Of a DNA stretch of 64,000 nt, positions 35,967 through 47,763 are shown in pieces. Within the stretch, counting starts at the first letter, position 1; each line of letters opens with the position of its first letter. The stretch comes from Catonia carolina (lineage: Eukaryota > Arthropoda > Insecta > Hemiptera > Achilidae), in contig JAQMRL010000003.1 in NCBI GenBank assembly GCA_035578175.1, positions 27,476,672 to 27,540,671 of the forward strand, read 5' to 3'. Under the pieces are notes generated by a model. It made no database searches, was not told where the DNA came from, and was given only the letters and a program-made list of their open reading frames with translations. The translations under genes and the position numbers were made by a program.

Positions 35967-35999
35967 GTTACATATTTGATACAAAAAATACATTAGTTT

Positions 36000-36108
36000 G
36001 CCGGGGTCCTGAGTTTGATTCCCGATCATATATGTCATATCTCGTCATTCTCCACCGTCTGCATTTGCAGAAATTTCAAAACACTCAGACGTAAAACAAA
36101 AAAAAAGT
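36000..36108 (+). repeat. S3 SINE, 5'-truncated
   Basis: It carries the B-box-like region GAGTTTGATTCCCGATC, then CCACCGTCTGCATTTGCAGA, CACTCAGACGTAAAAC and an A-rich end. The A-box half is missing. Confidence 0.6.
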
Positions 36109-37321
36109 TTATTGTATACTATACTGCACGCCACGAAAGAAGTTCGCTGTGAGGACCAGTTCCCCTTCAACTAATTTAGTGGAATTTTCTATTTACATTA
36201 CAAGCCCATTTATGTTTCATTTGTAATTAATTATAAATACAACAGTCTACTGTCCTTGGCACAATACTGTTGTAAAAATGCATAGTTCAATCAAAAAATC
36301 ATTTCCCAATGTTCACGTAGAGCAGAAATAGCACATTTTAAATGACCGCCGCGCTGAAACGAAATATTGTGATTTTACTTTCTCTGTATTAAAATTGTGA
36401 AGAAACCACTGTATGTTGAAAATACTTAAATCTCAATTTTTTATGTAAAGCCTGGATCAATAAACAGACGTTTAAAAAGCACATTAACAGAAAACCGACT
36501 AAGAACTGGGTAATTTTTATGAATAAATTTCTGTACGTCCGATAAATTAAAAAAAAATAAGTTAAACAAAAAAACACAGAAAAGAACAAGCTTCAATTTG
36601 CTGTAGCATAGTTTTTTCCGTTCGGTCGTTTTTGAAATGGAGCTCTTCAAACTCAACGTAAGTTATTGTCTTAAAGTTGTTCAACACTTTAAAAAATTAA
36701 AGTTTTCCTGTTTGAAAAAATTAATAACATTTCTTTTACAACAGTCATAAACTTGTAAACTATTATACAGTTAAGTTTTTTTTAAAACAGTTTAATTTTC
36801 ATTTCATAATTTTTTGAATGAAATAAACGGCACAAAACCGTTTATCAAACAAAGAATAAGAAGAGAACTATATATACGAGTACGTTAAGAGCATTAAGTA
36901 AAGTAAACAAAATGAATTTGTAAAATTCCGTTTATTGAATTTAAACTTCATTCATAATTAAATTTCTTTCTTTTTTGCTTATTGTAGCTGCTACGAGAAA
37001 AACACTAAGTAATACAGAATGTACGTGACTCAAATTGACCCCAGGAATTTCTTTCCTTATAAGAAGCTAAAGAAAAGAGCGCCTTATAAAGATAACAGAA
37101 AAGAGAAACAATGCGAAAAGAAAAGTCTTGCAAAATTTTTCCTTTTATTGTGAGGTGAGATGAACGGAATAAAATTTAATGTTTGGGCTAATAAACGTAA
37201 AATATTATTAAATAAAATATGGTGTCTTATGGAATTTAAAATATTTTTCTATATATTATTTAGACCTAATTTGTTTAAGTTTCTAATTAATTCCATATTT
37301 TAGTGAATTTTAGAACGTATA
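36109..37321. other. AT-rich non-coding block
   Basis: No gene or repeat was recognised. Confidence 0.35.
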
Positions 37322-37486
37322 AGCGCTTACGTAACTTCATGATTATCGTGCTACAAAGTGAAGGTAACGGTTCAATTCGATTCCCGACGAGGGTCTGAAA
37401 AATTATTACAATCATGTTCAAAACCACCGTCCCTGAACAAAAGCTAATCGATAATGACAGAGTTATTGATGCGGCTTAAAGTAAAC
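37322..37486 (+). repeat. S2 SINE, degenerate copy
   Basis: TTCAATTCGATTCCCGACGA, GGGTCTGAAAAATTATT, ACCGTCCCTGAACAAAAGCT and TTGATGCGGCTTAAAGTAAA follow the S2 order with many substitutions. It lies directly upstream of, and in tandem with, a younger S2 copy. Confidence 0.55.
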
Positions 37487-37499
37487 AAAAAGCGTACTT

Positions 37500-37672
37500 G
37501 ACCGCCTCCGTAGCGTAGTGGTTAGCGTGTTAGCCTGCCACGCGGAGGTCCCGGGTTCGATTCCCGGCCAGGGTCTGGAAATTTTCACGTGTCAAAATTC
37601 CACAGTTAATGTTTCATAACCCACCGTAGACGCTAATAACCAAGCAGTTGATGCGACTTAAAAAAAAAGAAA
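37500..37672 (+). repeat. S2 SINE, well-preserved copy
   Basis: CCGTAGCGTAGTGGTTAGCG (A box) and CGGGTTCGATTCCCGG (B box) form a recognisable tRNA-like head. The tail runs through CCACCGTAGACGCTAATAAC to GATGCGACTTAAA and an A-rich end. The target duplication AAAAAGCGTACTT (13 bp) lies at 37487-37499 and 37673-37685. Confidence 0.85.
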
Positions 37673-37685
37673 AAAAAGCGTACTT

Positions 37686-38038
37686 TTTATTAGTTGTGTC
37701 GAAAGTAACAATATTATTAATTTAAATTTTCTGACTGAAGTGATGAAATGTGGCATGATTGCCATGAGAAAGCTTTCCATCAGTGTGGCTAGAAAGGGTT
37801 TGTGTTGTATAATAGTTTGTGGGTGTCTAAAGGGCTTTCTTCGAAATAATAATATAATAATTGTGGTCAATAATTATGTAATTTTTATGTTAGTTCTGAA
37901 GTAAATGTCTGTTTTATTTTCTATATAAATCTCCTTTATGGAGTGTCAGGTAGATTTATTGAGTGAATTTTCTTTATTAAGTAACTTAATTGTTAATTTA
38001 TCATTTTTATGTGGAATCGGTTGTAGTGTTCTTTAACG
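37686..38038. other. AT-rich non-coding block
   Basis: Nothing was recognised. Confidence 0.3.
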
Positions 38039-38073
38039 ATATTATTAGCGTGAGAATGTCACGCTAATAATAT
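38039..38073. repeat. Perfect 15-bp hairpin
   Basis: ATATTATTAGCGTGA, a 5-base loop GAATG, then the exact reverse complement. Two more bases pair after one mismatch. It is not within any repeat recognised here. Confidence 0.85.
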
Positions 38074-38600
38074 GGTCGTTATGTACATGTTGTTTCATTC
38101 GTATCGAGAGAATTTAGTCGTAAGAAAAAGTTTCTCAGACTTATCTTAGCTGTACGCAAGGGACTATTTGACAAGGATTTTCCCACTTAGGCGTAGCAAG
38201 TATTTAATGACAGCATTTTTTTTAGTGGGAAGTGAAATGATTTTCAATAAACATGTAACGATTTTTCGTTTGATAAAGTTAAGTTTGTCGCATTACTTTA
38301 TTGCGAGATTCGACCAGGTAAATAAATTAAGTGTAATTTTTAAATATTTTAGTTGATTGATTATAAAATTTCTGAATAAATTTTCCCAGGATAGAGAGGA
38401 AATTATTATATTCATCGATTTTGGAATTTTGAGTACAAAATTACCATCATTTGGCTACAATTAGTAACTTTAATTTTGTGACATATTTATCAAAAGTGAT
38501 TGCTTTTGACGGAACATTAATTATAAAACTCCAGACCTTACACAATTCTCTTCTACTTTTGGATCCAGTTAATACTAAACTATTTTTACACCGGTCCGTA
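38074..38600. other. AT-rich non-coding block
   Basis: Open frames at 38168-38356 and 38451-38645 (plus) and 38447-38719 (minus) show no recognisable domain. Confidence 0.3.
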
Positions 38601-39040
38601 GTTGGTTTTCTGGCCACTGTAGGCTTTGCGAGCACTGTGAGGTAGTTGCTTCTGCTGCCGGTAGATAGCGCCGACAGCAAACTTTTCACAGTGCTTGTAC
38701 GACTACGAGTTGGTAACATATACGCCGGGACTCGGCTAGTTGGACGCAGTACGTAGAAGGCAGTCAGTCAGTATCAATCTCCTCTATGAGAAGGTCGAGA
38801 CGGAGAGAGATTGAAACTCTCAACATTGAGTATATTGCTCTCCATACTGACCCCTTCCCCACCCCACGCTTCACCAGCGGCCGCTCTTCTCCGAAGCAGC
38901 AGCGAAGGTGTTCGCCACGTCGGTGACCGCTTCTATCCGTAGGTAGCGGAGTAGACGCATTCGCCTAGCCAGCGGCCGCTCCTCTCCAAGGTAACAGCAA
39001 AGGTACCTCCTTCAGACTAAGCTACGCTGCCGGATGCAGT
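38601..39040. promoter_or_regulatory. GC- and CpG-rich island, candidate promoter or 5' exon
   Basis: This roughly 440-bp block stands out from AT-rich surroundings. It contains two imperfect 36-bp direct repeats 95 bp apart (38874-38909 and 38969-39004), each with a GCGGCCGC octamer. TCAGTCAGT initiator-like motifs lie near 38762, and there is an inverted repeat at 38631-38695. No TATA box or long frame is convincing. A CpG-rich first exon or promoter of a host gene is one reading; an unidentified repeat is another. Confidence 0.3.
38631..38695. repeat. Inverted repeat within the GC-rich island
   Basis: AGCACTGTGA (38631-38640) pairs perfectly with TCACAGTGCT (38686-38695). The stem can extend outward by three wobble/Watson-Crick pairs and partly inward. 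The enclosed segment is about 45 bases. Confidence 0.6.
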
Positions 39041-40085
39041 TGTTTAATGGATTTCTGCCTATCATACTTACAAACCTAATAAAGTACACGTAGCCTTATT
39101 AGTTGTCAAACATCGTTAGACATAAAATTAACTTCTTTCAAAAAACCAATCGATCCCAACAAGTATAAACGATTTGAAAACTCTGTTTTTTTGGTGAATT
39201 ATTCTCTACAATATAAAATTATAGTAAAGATGCCTCAAAGTTCCAAGCTAAATTTAGAGAATTTAAAAATATTATAGTATTTTATTGTTTACTTGTATTA
39301 AAATAACCAGTGAAAATTTTAAAAAATTAAATAAATTTGTAAAATCGATTGTTAAAATCTTTCAACGAAGTAGTTTCACAGACAGGAGAATAAGCGAATG
39401 TGTCACTGGGCCCATTATGGTAGGGTGTTAAATCGCAGCTACCATAAAAATTTATCTATCATCTTACCAACAGCGGTTCTCTTCTGACTGAATTTCTTAA
39501 CATTATATGTGTTTTCTGTACTTAGAAAAGTGTAAAACATCCCTGCTGAAATATTTTTTTCTTGATTGTAGTCAGTTTTTTTAGTGAACAGGGAATAACT
39601 ATTTGTGAATAACTGTTTGGCTGGAGGCTTAAATAACACCAATTACCATTATGTACTTTTTAACGGAAATATTCCCATAACACAGATTTTAAATGATAAC
39701 ACTGTTCCTTCTGTCTTAGTGTCTTTCATTATGACCCGCTCGTTTCAATTAGGTTGAACTATTTATTGTAGACGTCTTGTAGTTGATATTTCGTACACGT
39801 TCATTTGGTTTTCGATGTGGCAATGTTACCCTTATTTTTGTTACCACGGCATGTTGTAGCTTTGTTAGTTTTCTAATATTTTCTTTGGTGAACATGTACG
39901 GTTGCCTATGAGTTAATACTGGGAAGAAAACATGAATAATGTACTCTGATACTTTAAATGTTATGAGATATTTTTGTTCCTCTCACACTGTCATATAGTT
40001 TAAATTAACAATAAAGTAAATATGAAAAATAATTTAATTTACTTGAATCACTTGAAGAGGTTTCAGTCAGCACATTAGCTTCATC
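39041..40085. other. AT-rich non-coding block
   Basis: No gene or repeat was recognised. Confidence 0.35.
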
Positions 40086-40095
40086 ATTGTTTTTT

Positions 40096-40262
40096 GGCCG
40101 GCCCATGGTGTAGTGGCGCAACTAGCTTCCAGACCAGGACCCGGGTTCCATTTCCAGTTAGCTCTGGCATTTTCCCATCACTCATTTTCATCTATTAACC
40201 TTTTCATTGTCTGCATTTTCAAATAGTAAAATAGTCGGACGTAAAACAATCTAAAAAATCAT
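40096..40262 (+). repeat. S3 SINE
   Basis: GGCCCATGGTGTAGTGGCGC (A-box region), CCGGGTTCCATTTCCAG (B-box region), then TTTTCCCATCACTCATTTTC and AGTCGGACGTAAAACAA tail motifs. A near-repeat ATCATTGTT / ATCATCGTT flanks it, possibly a worn target duplication. Confidence 0.65.
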
Positions 40263-40391
40263 CGTTGATTTACGTGGATAAATAAATCCAGATTTTTTTT
40301 TCAATCGTATTGTATCTCTACCATCTTCACAATTTTACGAAATACTATTATGAACTCAGCTTCCTCTGATAATGAGCTCTAAATTTATGAA

Positions 40392-40745
40392 AATTGGTTG
40401 TTGTTGTTGTTGTTGTTGTTTAGGCCATCAACCGAAAGGCTGATTTGACCCTCTAGAGGCATTAGTTAATAAAACGAGGAGTGAGGTGGTTTACTATTGC
40501 CTTCCTCACTGAGTGAAAAATTATGCTTATCAGCATGCCAAGCCCTCTGAAAAGCGCATATTCGCACCCTGCAAATGACACCTTCTCTTCATTCACCACA
40601 GGGTCTGGCTATTTAATGAAATTCATTACTTTCAGAGAAGATAACCTCGGACTAGTGTTTCTTGCACCTCAACCTCTTCTGTTTTTAAATCATTCAGCCA
40701 TTTAATTAACTAACCATGTAATAAGAAACAGAACTATTTTTGTAG
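40392..40745 (-). repeat. R3 SINE-like repeat with (AAC)n tail
   Basis: The 3' end on the minus strand is TTTCGGTTGATGGCCTAAAC followed by about six AAC units (GTT run 40402-40421 on the plus strand). The internal CAGACCCTGTGGTGAATGAA block is intact. The 5' end lies near 40745, in GGGCTACAAAAATAG. Confidence 0.75.
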
Positions 40746-42273
40746 CCCTGGAAATTGGTTGTGGCCTAAATATTGGTTACAGAAATGTATTATTAAATAT
40801 TATGTAAAATTTTAGCCTCATAAACAAAAAATATTGTAGAACCTTTTCCAGTTCAGACCTAATAGTTTTACGAAATATAACATCTAACAGGCGTTGCTTC
40901 AGCCCTAGTGATTATACGTAGGAATGATAAGGGTTAGTTAGCCACCTAAATTATTTGTCCGGCTAAGATTCTTTTGACTTAATTAGTTTTAAGGAAAATT
41001 AGCCTGTACAATGTTCCTTACGTACGCATATAAAGTGTTCAAGGACCTGGAATCGTAGACCATTCAAGCACACTCCAGCGTGCCCATGTGAGATTACTAC
41101 AATAAAGAAATCTGCTTGGGTATGTTAAACAAATCGAATTATTCTTATACAGGGTCAATTCACTTGAATAATAAGACGTAGGTTTACTGAACAATATAGA
41201 CCAGTTGAACGCAGCGTTTTAACGGAAATGCCAGCACGCCCAAATGTACGACCAACTAGCGAAAAATAATTTTATCTGAATTTCCCTAATCTATAGAAAA
41301 TGTTCCTGAAAACTCATTATAATAGTAAACCGACCTGTTTTATACGAAACATCTTTCTTTAACATCCTAAACGCCCAAACACGTAACATAATAAGGGCTT
41401 AGAAAACTTATTCAAAAATATATGTAGACCTAGCCTAAATATTCTAATAAAAAGTTTACGATGCCCTATAGAAAACTCTTTTATAAAATTTACAGTGTAT
41501 CGAAAAGAAGACCTGCGCAATATAGATTTAATAGAATTCAATAAGAATATATGATTTTCCATTTCTTTTTTAATGTGGAAATCGAATTAATATTTAATTA
41601 AAACGTAGAAAATAATCTCTTACATTATAGAAATATCTTATTCGAAAAAATTAGTCTATTGAATGTCGTAAAATATTATAAATCCTTCTTAAGTAAAATT
41701 TTAAACTTTTTTTCTTTCTCCTTAATACGTTTTGTTTTGAAAACTCTTTAAGAAGAAGTTATAGGCCCTACTTAAGATACCTATATCGGTAAAGTATTAA
41801 AGAAAATATCATAGGAAAGCAGCTTATTGAGAAAAAGTTGACGTTATTCCAAGATGATGAACTTTAAAGTTCATTCAATTCTGTACATAACTTTTTTTAC
41901 TCTACTTTAAATGAAATCCAATATATATTATATGATATTGTTACGTGTGTATTAAAGCACGTAACTGTTTTTTTAACGAACGTAAAAAAAATTTATTTTT
42001 AAAACTTTTGTAGGGTTTTTACTGATTATTTTTAATAAAGAACTGAGTTGAAGGACTTAAGAATTTTAGTTACTGCTGAAATTATTATATTTCAACGTTG
42101 ATAACGGAGTCGTCTTTTGAACAAATGAAGCAAAGTAATTAGGTAGCATTCTTTACAAATAGCTCTTTAAAACAAAAGAAAAACTCTACATTTTATCGTT
42201 ATTTCTAGAACAAAAGACCGTGTTAGGTTCTGTAAGTCTTTCATCTTTTAAAATTTTACTGTAAACATATAAA
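40746..42273. other. AT-rich non-coding block
   Basis: No gene or repeat was recognised. Confidence 0.35.
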
Positions 42274-43206
42274 TTTTTTTTTTTTTTTCTCTTTAATTAT
42301 TTATTTGCAACTGTAAAATTTTACAATAAGCAAATGAGCTGGTTTTAACATAGGAAAATTTACAATAACAAAGATTAGACCCAGTGGCTAATCTTTGTAG
42401 GTGCCACGAGTCATTGTCTTATAAGAGCAGGTCTCTATTCCATGAACGGCGAAGTCGTCGGCGAGGATTTCCAGGAAGAGTACGAGATGATAAGTTTTTG
42501 ATGTATGGATTTTGATGGTTTTGAAGTTTTCCGAAGAATCTTCTGTAGCAGCTGTATGCCATATCTTTTATGTGTGTTATTTTGAGGTCGTCATGTAGTA
42601 TTCTGTTGTTAATGTAGAATGGAGCATTGGTGATGAGTCGTAATAATTTTGATTGAAATGCCTGTAGTTTTCTGATATTACTTGGCTTTGCTGTTCCGTA
42701 GATTTCAATTCCATAAGTCCAAATTGGCCGAATGAATGATTTATAAATGAGTAATTTTGAACGTAACGGTAATCGGGAATGGCGTCCTATGAGGTGGTAT
42801 AATTGTTTTACTTTTTTATCCAAAGTCAGTCGTGTATTGTGGATGTGTGTTTGCCAGGTTAGTCGTCTGTCCATCGTGATGCCTAGGTATTTTACTGTGT
42901 TCTTTTGTGGAATGGGTTCGTTGTTGAGGAATACCGTAGGACTTTCTCCTTTACATAATGAGAATCTTATATGTACTGACTTATTAGTGTTTATTTTTAA
43001 TCTCCACTTTTTCAGCCAAATTTCAATTGTGTTGAGAAAGTGTTGTAAGTTGGTACTGGCCTGCGTTAAATCGTGGGATGAAGTCAAGATAGCAGTATCG
43101 TCAGCGTATGTTGCTACCGTTATTCTTGGATCAGATGGTAAGTCCGCAGTGTAAATTGTATACAGTAGTGGTGAGAGTATAGAACCTTGTGGAACTCCTG
43201 CACCTA
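42274..43206 (-). mobile_element. 5'-truncated Jockey-type LINE with 3' UTR and poly(A)
   Basis: On the minus strand the insertion starts abruptly within the RT domain (GAGVPQGS near 43206). It runs to the ORF2 stop at 42419-42421, has a 3' UTR of about 130 bp, and ends in 15 A (T run 42274-42288). A 5' truncation plus poly(A) is typical of target-primed reverse transcription. No target duplication was identified with confidence. Confidence 0.85.
42419..43206 (-). pseudogene. Jockey-type LINE ORF2, RT C-terminal half
   Basis: ORF2 copies the element RNA at the target nick. About 262 codons are open without interruption. The visible motifs are GVPQGSILSPLLYTIYTADL (RT motif 4), VATYADDTAIL with the catalytic YADD box, and LKINTNKSVHIRF. 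NTVKYLGITMDRRLTWQTHI and YKSFIRPIWTYGIEIYGTAK follow in the post-catalytic region, ending in RRLRRSWNRDLLL. The endonuclease domain and the front of the RT (fingers) are missing. The open frame continues upstream to 43261, but that part (IVVIVLGLKV...) is flanking DNA. The intact frame suggests a fairly recent insertion. It cannot be functional alone. Confidence 0.88.
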
Positions 43207-43909
43207 TATTAAGGATAACAATAATAACTTTAAGGCCTAATACAATAACTACAATAAACAATTAAACTAATAAATTAATTACAATAAATAACCTACAAAA
43301 AATATTTATATAGACATTAGTATAAAATATAAACAGATTTGATGCAATATGTAGACTGTAATATGCACTGTAATCTGAAATAAAAGGTCAATAATGACAG
43401 AATTAAATTTTGTAAGATATTAGTTGTTCCCACATTGGCTTATAAAAGTGAATTCTAGAATGTAGATTCAAGAGGGGAGAGCAGACTGCAGGCAGCAGAA
43501 AGGAAAAATTCCTTCCGAATGTCAAAGGTTATTTCAGATTTTTTTGCAATAGAAGCACTAAATTACAGACCTGAGAGAAGTAGGGGTGGGGGCAGGCCGT
43601 GGAAGAGATAGTCAGAGTCGTTTTATTTATCATCGGTGCAGACCGTTTTGCCAATGAGTTAAAAATAGTTTTTATTTAAGATCTAGATCTTCTTCCTGCT
43701 AGATCTAGACTATCTCTTCTAATTAAATGCCTAGCATCATCACTATTATTAAGCAGATTAAAAGCCAGTGAATTGAAATGGTTTGCAAGACAATATTGTT
43801 GTACTTCTGAATGACTCTTTAAATCTCTTCATTGTTGATACAGAAAGATACTAACGAATTTTATATATTTGGGTAAACTAGGTATCTATGTATACACCCC
43901 TTAGTAGCC
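43207..43909. other. Non-coding block
   Basis: Nothing was recognised. Confidence 0.3.
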
Positions 43910-44330
43910 TACTTACTTCCGATAGCGTTGAATCATCTGAATGGTACTGTTGAAAGTATTGCACCATAAATAGATGCCGAAAATCCAAACAGGATTCAAG
44001 CTTTTCTTCTTCTTCTTCACTTCATGGTTTAGGCACGACTGCCTGTTCCGGAAACCACCTTCCCCTTGGACGTACAACACTCCTTCGACCATTTGGCTTA
44101 GAATATTCATTGTCAATCTAAACAAACAGTTTCCGTTCCTGCATTCCAGCTGACTACTTCAGTTAATTTTATACTCACTATCTTTTTCTACACTCTAAAT
44201 ATTTGCAACTCTTGTCTTATAACGTTACTTATTATCTTATCCTCAAGAGTGCAGCCCTTCAGTTCCCGAAGAAATTTCGTTCACGCTCCTCTGACTTGGC
44301 TTCGTTCTCTGTTTGAAAAGACTCATGCCT
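43910..44330 (-). pseudogene. Possible LINE ORF2 tail relic
   Basis: On the minus strand, FLRELKGCTLEDKIISNVIR followed by QELQIF is reminiscent of the C-terminal tail of endonuclease/RT-type retrotransposon ORF2 proteins. MNILSQMVEGVLYVQGEGG lies downstream in another frame. Frames change repeatedly and no catalytic motif is present. Weak evidence. Confidence 0.25.
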
Positions 44331-44834
44331 CGCAGCCATACGTTGTAACTAACTCCGGCATAGTTTTGTAGAACTTTGGGTCCGTTTCCTTTCTTATTTT
44401 TTTCCACGTTTTTGTATAAATAATTTAAAAAAATCTTTATTATCCATCCTGCACCTTGAAATCGATTATATTAAATAAACATCATAAATTCTACTAATCT
44501 TTTCAGATGCCTTGATCATTATAATCTACTCACACCTGTTTCAGTGAATTCACCATCATAACAGTTCTTAAAATATATCATTTAAATTAATTTTAACAAA
44601 ATTTTAAAACCTACAAAAGATGTTGAATCTTCAGTCCAGCACCGGTCAATATTAACTCTTTTTCTTAAAATTGATTTGTTCATCAAAATGTCCAGCCAAT
44701 TTAAGAATGATGAGATGATATTGAGTGCTGCTGCCATCCTCCATAATTATGAAAAAAGTTGAACAGTTTTATATAGATGATTAGATACATCAAAGAAATT
44801 AAAATCTCCTAAAAGTTTCATGCGATATTTTATG
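44331..44834. other. AT-rich non-coding block
   Basis: Nothing was recognised. Confidence 0.3.
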
Positions 44835-44836
44835 TA

Positions 44837-45770
44837 CGACGTGTGACTATTAAATAACGAGACTGTCGTAAAATATTTTATGATTATTTTATACGTAATC
44901 ACTTCTTGTCACCTTCAATATACTCTCCTTCCCTATCCCTACAACGCTCCATGTGAATTTTCCATTGTTGGAAACAGTGCTGGAAGTTATCTTCTGTCAG
45001 CTCCTTCAGGACACGTGCCGCTCAAAAATGTTTGAAATAAAGGTCGCAAAAATAATTGTATTGACACTCTGTACGCGATTGAAAAAAACCCAAATTTTTT
45101 TGAAATGATAATAACATGCGATGAAACGTGTTTTTTTTACTTATGAGCCTGAAACGAAGCCCCAATCCATGCACTGGAAGAGCCGAACTTCACTGAGAGC
45201 CGAGAAAGCTCGAATGAGCAAGTCAAAATTTAAAGCAATGATGATTTTTTTTATATCCATGGGATTGTGTACCTGCACTGGGTTCCTGAAGGTCAAAAAA
45301 TTAATCAATATTACTACCTTGAGGTACTTTCTAAACTACGTCAAAGAATAAGGAAAAAACGCTCCGAAAAGTGGAAGGACAAATCATTGGTTCTCCACCA
45401 AGACAATGCGCCAGCTCATTCCGCGTTATCTGTCAAGAGGTTCCTAGCCAAGAACAGCATCTCAGTGTTAGAACATCCACCTTATTCACCAGATCTTGCA
45501 CCATGTAACTTCTCCTGTTTTCTAAGGTGAAATCTGCATTAAAAGGACAAGATTTGAGTCTGTGGAAGCTGTTAAAAAGAAAGCGGCGTGAGTCCTGAAG
45601 GAGCTGACAGAAGATGACTTCCAGCACTGTTTCCAACGATGAAATATTCGCATGGAGCGTTGTAGGGATAGAGAAGGAGTGTATATTGAAGGTGACAATA
45701 AGTGATTATGTATAAAATAAAAATTGAGTTTTTTACAACGTCAGTCTCGTTATTTAATAGCTGCACCTCG
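44837..45770 (+). mobile_element. Snap-back mariner derivative, copy A (934 bp)
   Basis: TA flanks the element (44835-44836 and 45771-45772). Its ends are inverted repeats of about 186-189 bp (44837-45022 and 45582-45770). They start with the mariner-like terminus TATTAAATAACGAGACTG and extend through the 3' non-coding region into the last codons of the transposase. The right arm is the natural 3' end (…LKELTED-like coding then 3' UTR and TIR). The left arm is an inverted copy of it and replaces the 5' UTR and N-terminal half of the gene. Between the arms lies only the catalytic part of the transposase. Copy B at 48111 has the same breakpoint. Confidence 0.88.
45060..45590 (+). pseudogene. 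Mariner transposase catalytic region, copy A
   Basis: Reading across frames gives CDETCFF (normally GDETW; first Asp kept, Gly changed to Cys), then YEPETKPQSMHWKSRTS and ARMSKSKFKAMM. After a shift it gives LHWVPEGQKINQYYYLEVL, RKKRSEKWKDKSLVLHQDNA with the second Asp, and HPPYSPDLAPCNF. In the last block the third catalytic residue is Asn, not Asp. The HTH domains are absent because the left arm replaces them. It is not functional: frames are disrupted and the triad is broken. Confidence 0.8.
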
Positions 45771-45772
45771 TA

Positions 45773-47763
45773 TTCTGATGATGGTGGATCCACGGAAACC
45801 CATATGTGCAGATAAATAGGATTAAGAAAAGGTCAGTGAAGTTTATATTGTTTATACAATAGAATAATAAATGATTTTCTAATACCAAAGACGATCTTCT
45901 TCTAATAAGTACAGTAACCAATTAATGTTAAATAACATAGTATCTAACTCTTCCCTTGTGGTATTTTAATATTATTTTCCAAGAGGTTTTTCTATATAAC
46001 TGCAAGCTAATTTTTCACATTCATTATGAGAAATATTTTATTTCGAAAGTATTGAAAAATTTAAAAGCATTTTAGAAAATAATAGGCCTATTTTAGAATG
46101 AAATACGTTTTTTCATTGGAGTAATTTATTATTTTGGATGTTTTATTGTTCTCTAGTCTGTTTCATTGTTGCCATTGAAATTATTTCAGCAGTTCATTTA
46201 TTTAGTTACTAGAAAGCTATGTTAGTATTTTACCCATCGATAATTTCACGTTTATTTCTATAATTTCAGGATATTGAAACAATAAAAATAACTGTAATGC
46301 TAGGTTTTATAATAGACTTTTCAATCATACGCATTACAAAGCTTTGCCTTATCTCTGCATTCGTTTATTCCAGTGATCATTCTCTTCATGTACTTATTGA
46401 ATTTCATTAAACCTTTTAAATTCTGGTTTATCGTTGTTCCTTTTCCTCTCTTACCAAGCATTTACAATTGAAAATATTAACAATTAAATCACTTTTTTCA
46501 GATGATAGGCCCGATGTGTTATAATAAAGAAATAAATCTTTAATTGTCAGCGACCAATAAAGGTATAGACATCGTCAAATAGAGTTAGTTATACGTACGT
46601 TTAAATCTATTTTACCAAACAATTTTTGTTTACAATTTACTATAAGTATTCATTAAAACAAAAAAATAACTTGTTCATTAAATTACTAATTAAATTGAAC
46701 ACTGGATTTCTAAGTTATTCATTTACACTAACAATGTTTCATAATTTTAAATTCTACATACATTACAAAATTTAAAGACCATTCTCTGTAAGATAATTTA
46801 AGAACTCCTAATCAGGATAAAAACCATGTTTTGTTAAAAAAACCTTTTACTCACACAAAACAAAAAACGTTAGTGGGCCTGGATTGGGTTTAAAATTTCG
46901 GTTTTGACCGGAAATAACCCAAAATCGGAAGTCAAGAAATCAAAGTCGGAATTCGGAAACAAAATTAGTGCCATTCGATTTCTCTTAAAGAGTAGATACA
47001 AAAATCACTAATGGCTTTAGCCAAAAGTCAAAGGTAAGCCTTTTCAAGAATTGCTACCAACCGTGAAACGCGTCTCGCAACATGAAAGGGATATTTTTTA
47101 AAATTCTAAACTCTGAACACTTCGTGTGAATTTACACTCATACCAATTTCATCACGGATTAGTGCATAACTACATACTGATATGCATTAAATATGATACG
47201 ATAATAGACGAATGTTTAATGCATTAAACGATTAATAAAAGAAGTTTTGAATAGTTAAAATGCTTTTATAATGTATTATAGTAATGAAATTGTTGAACAT
47301 TATTCATGTTATAATGCAGCCACTGATATAAATGTTTATTTAAATGGAATATGTTTAAAGTACTAACTGGGCACAAATTTGTACTCATTCATATAAATAT
47401 TAAAATTACCATTAGTGTAATTGTTGTTTAACATTAGGTTGTTTTGTTAACAATATAAATGAATCTATAGTACAACAAACTGAGAATTTATGAACAAAAT
47501 ACTAGGTACAATAAAAACTTGAAATATTAAAAATTACTTTATTATATTGTACCTGTTGTTACGCCTATTTAAGATCAACCAATCAGATACGAGAAACATA
47601 AAACGTTGCTACTCGCGGCTTTTTAAATTTTCGTCTTATTAAACATTTACGCCAAAAGAATACAATTATTTTATTTCACCGTAAAATGAATTACTTTACC
47701 TTATACTTTATAATTATCATACATAATGACAAAATCTTTTATCTTTAATTTTCAATAACTTAA
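45773..47763. other. AT-rich non-coding block
   Basis: No gene or repeat was recognised. Confidence 0.35.

Noticed and set aside
37500..37575. tRNA gene candidate with good A and B boxes
   Set aside because: It is followed by the S2 tail, an A-rich end and a 13-bp target duplication, and it recurs elsewhere with the same tail. It is a SINE head.
42747..43154. 135-codon plus-strand open frame
   Set aside because: It is antisense to the Jockey RT frame, whose catalytic motifs are unambiguous on the minus strand.
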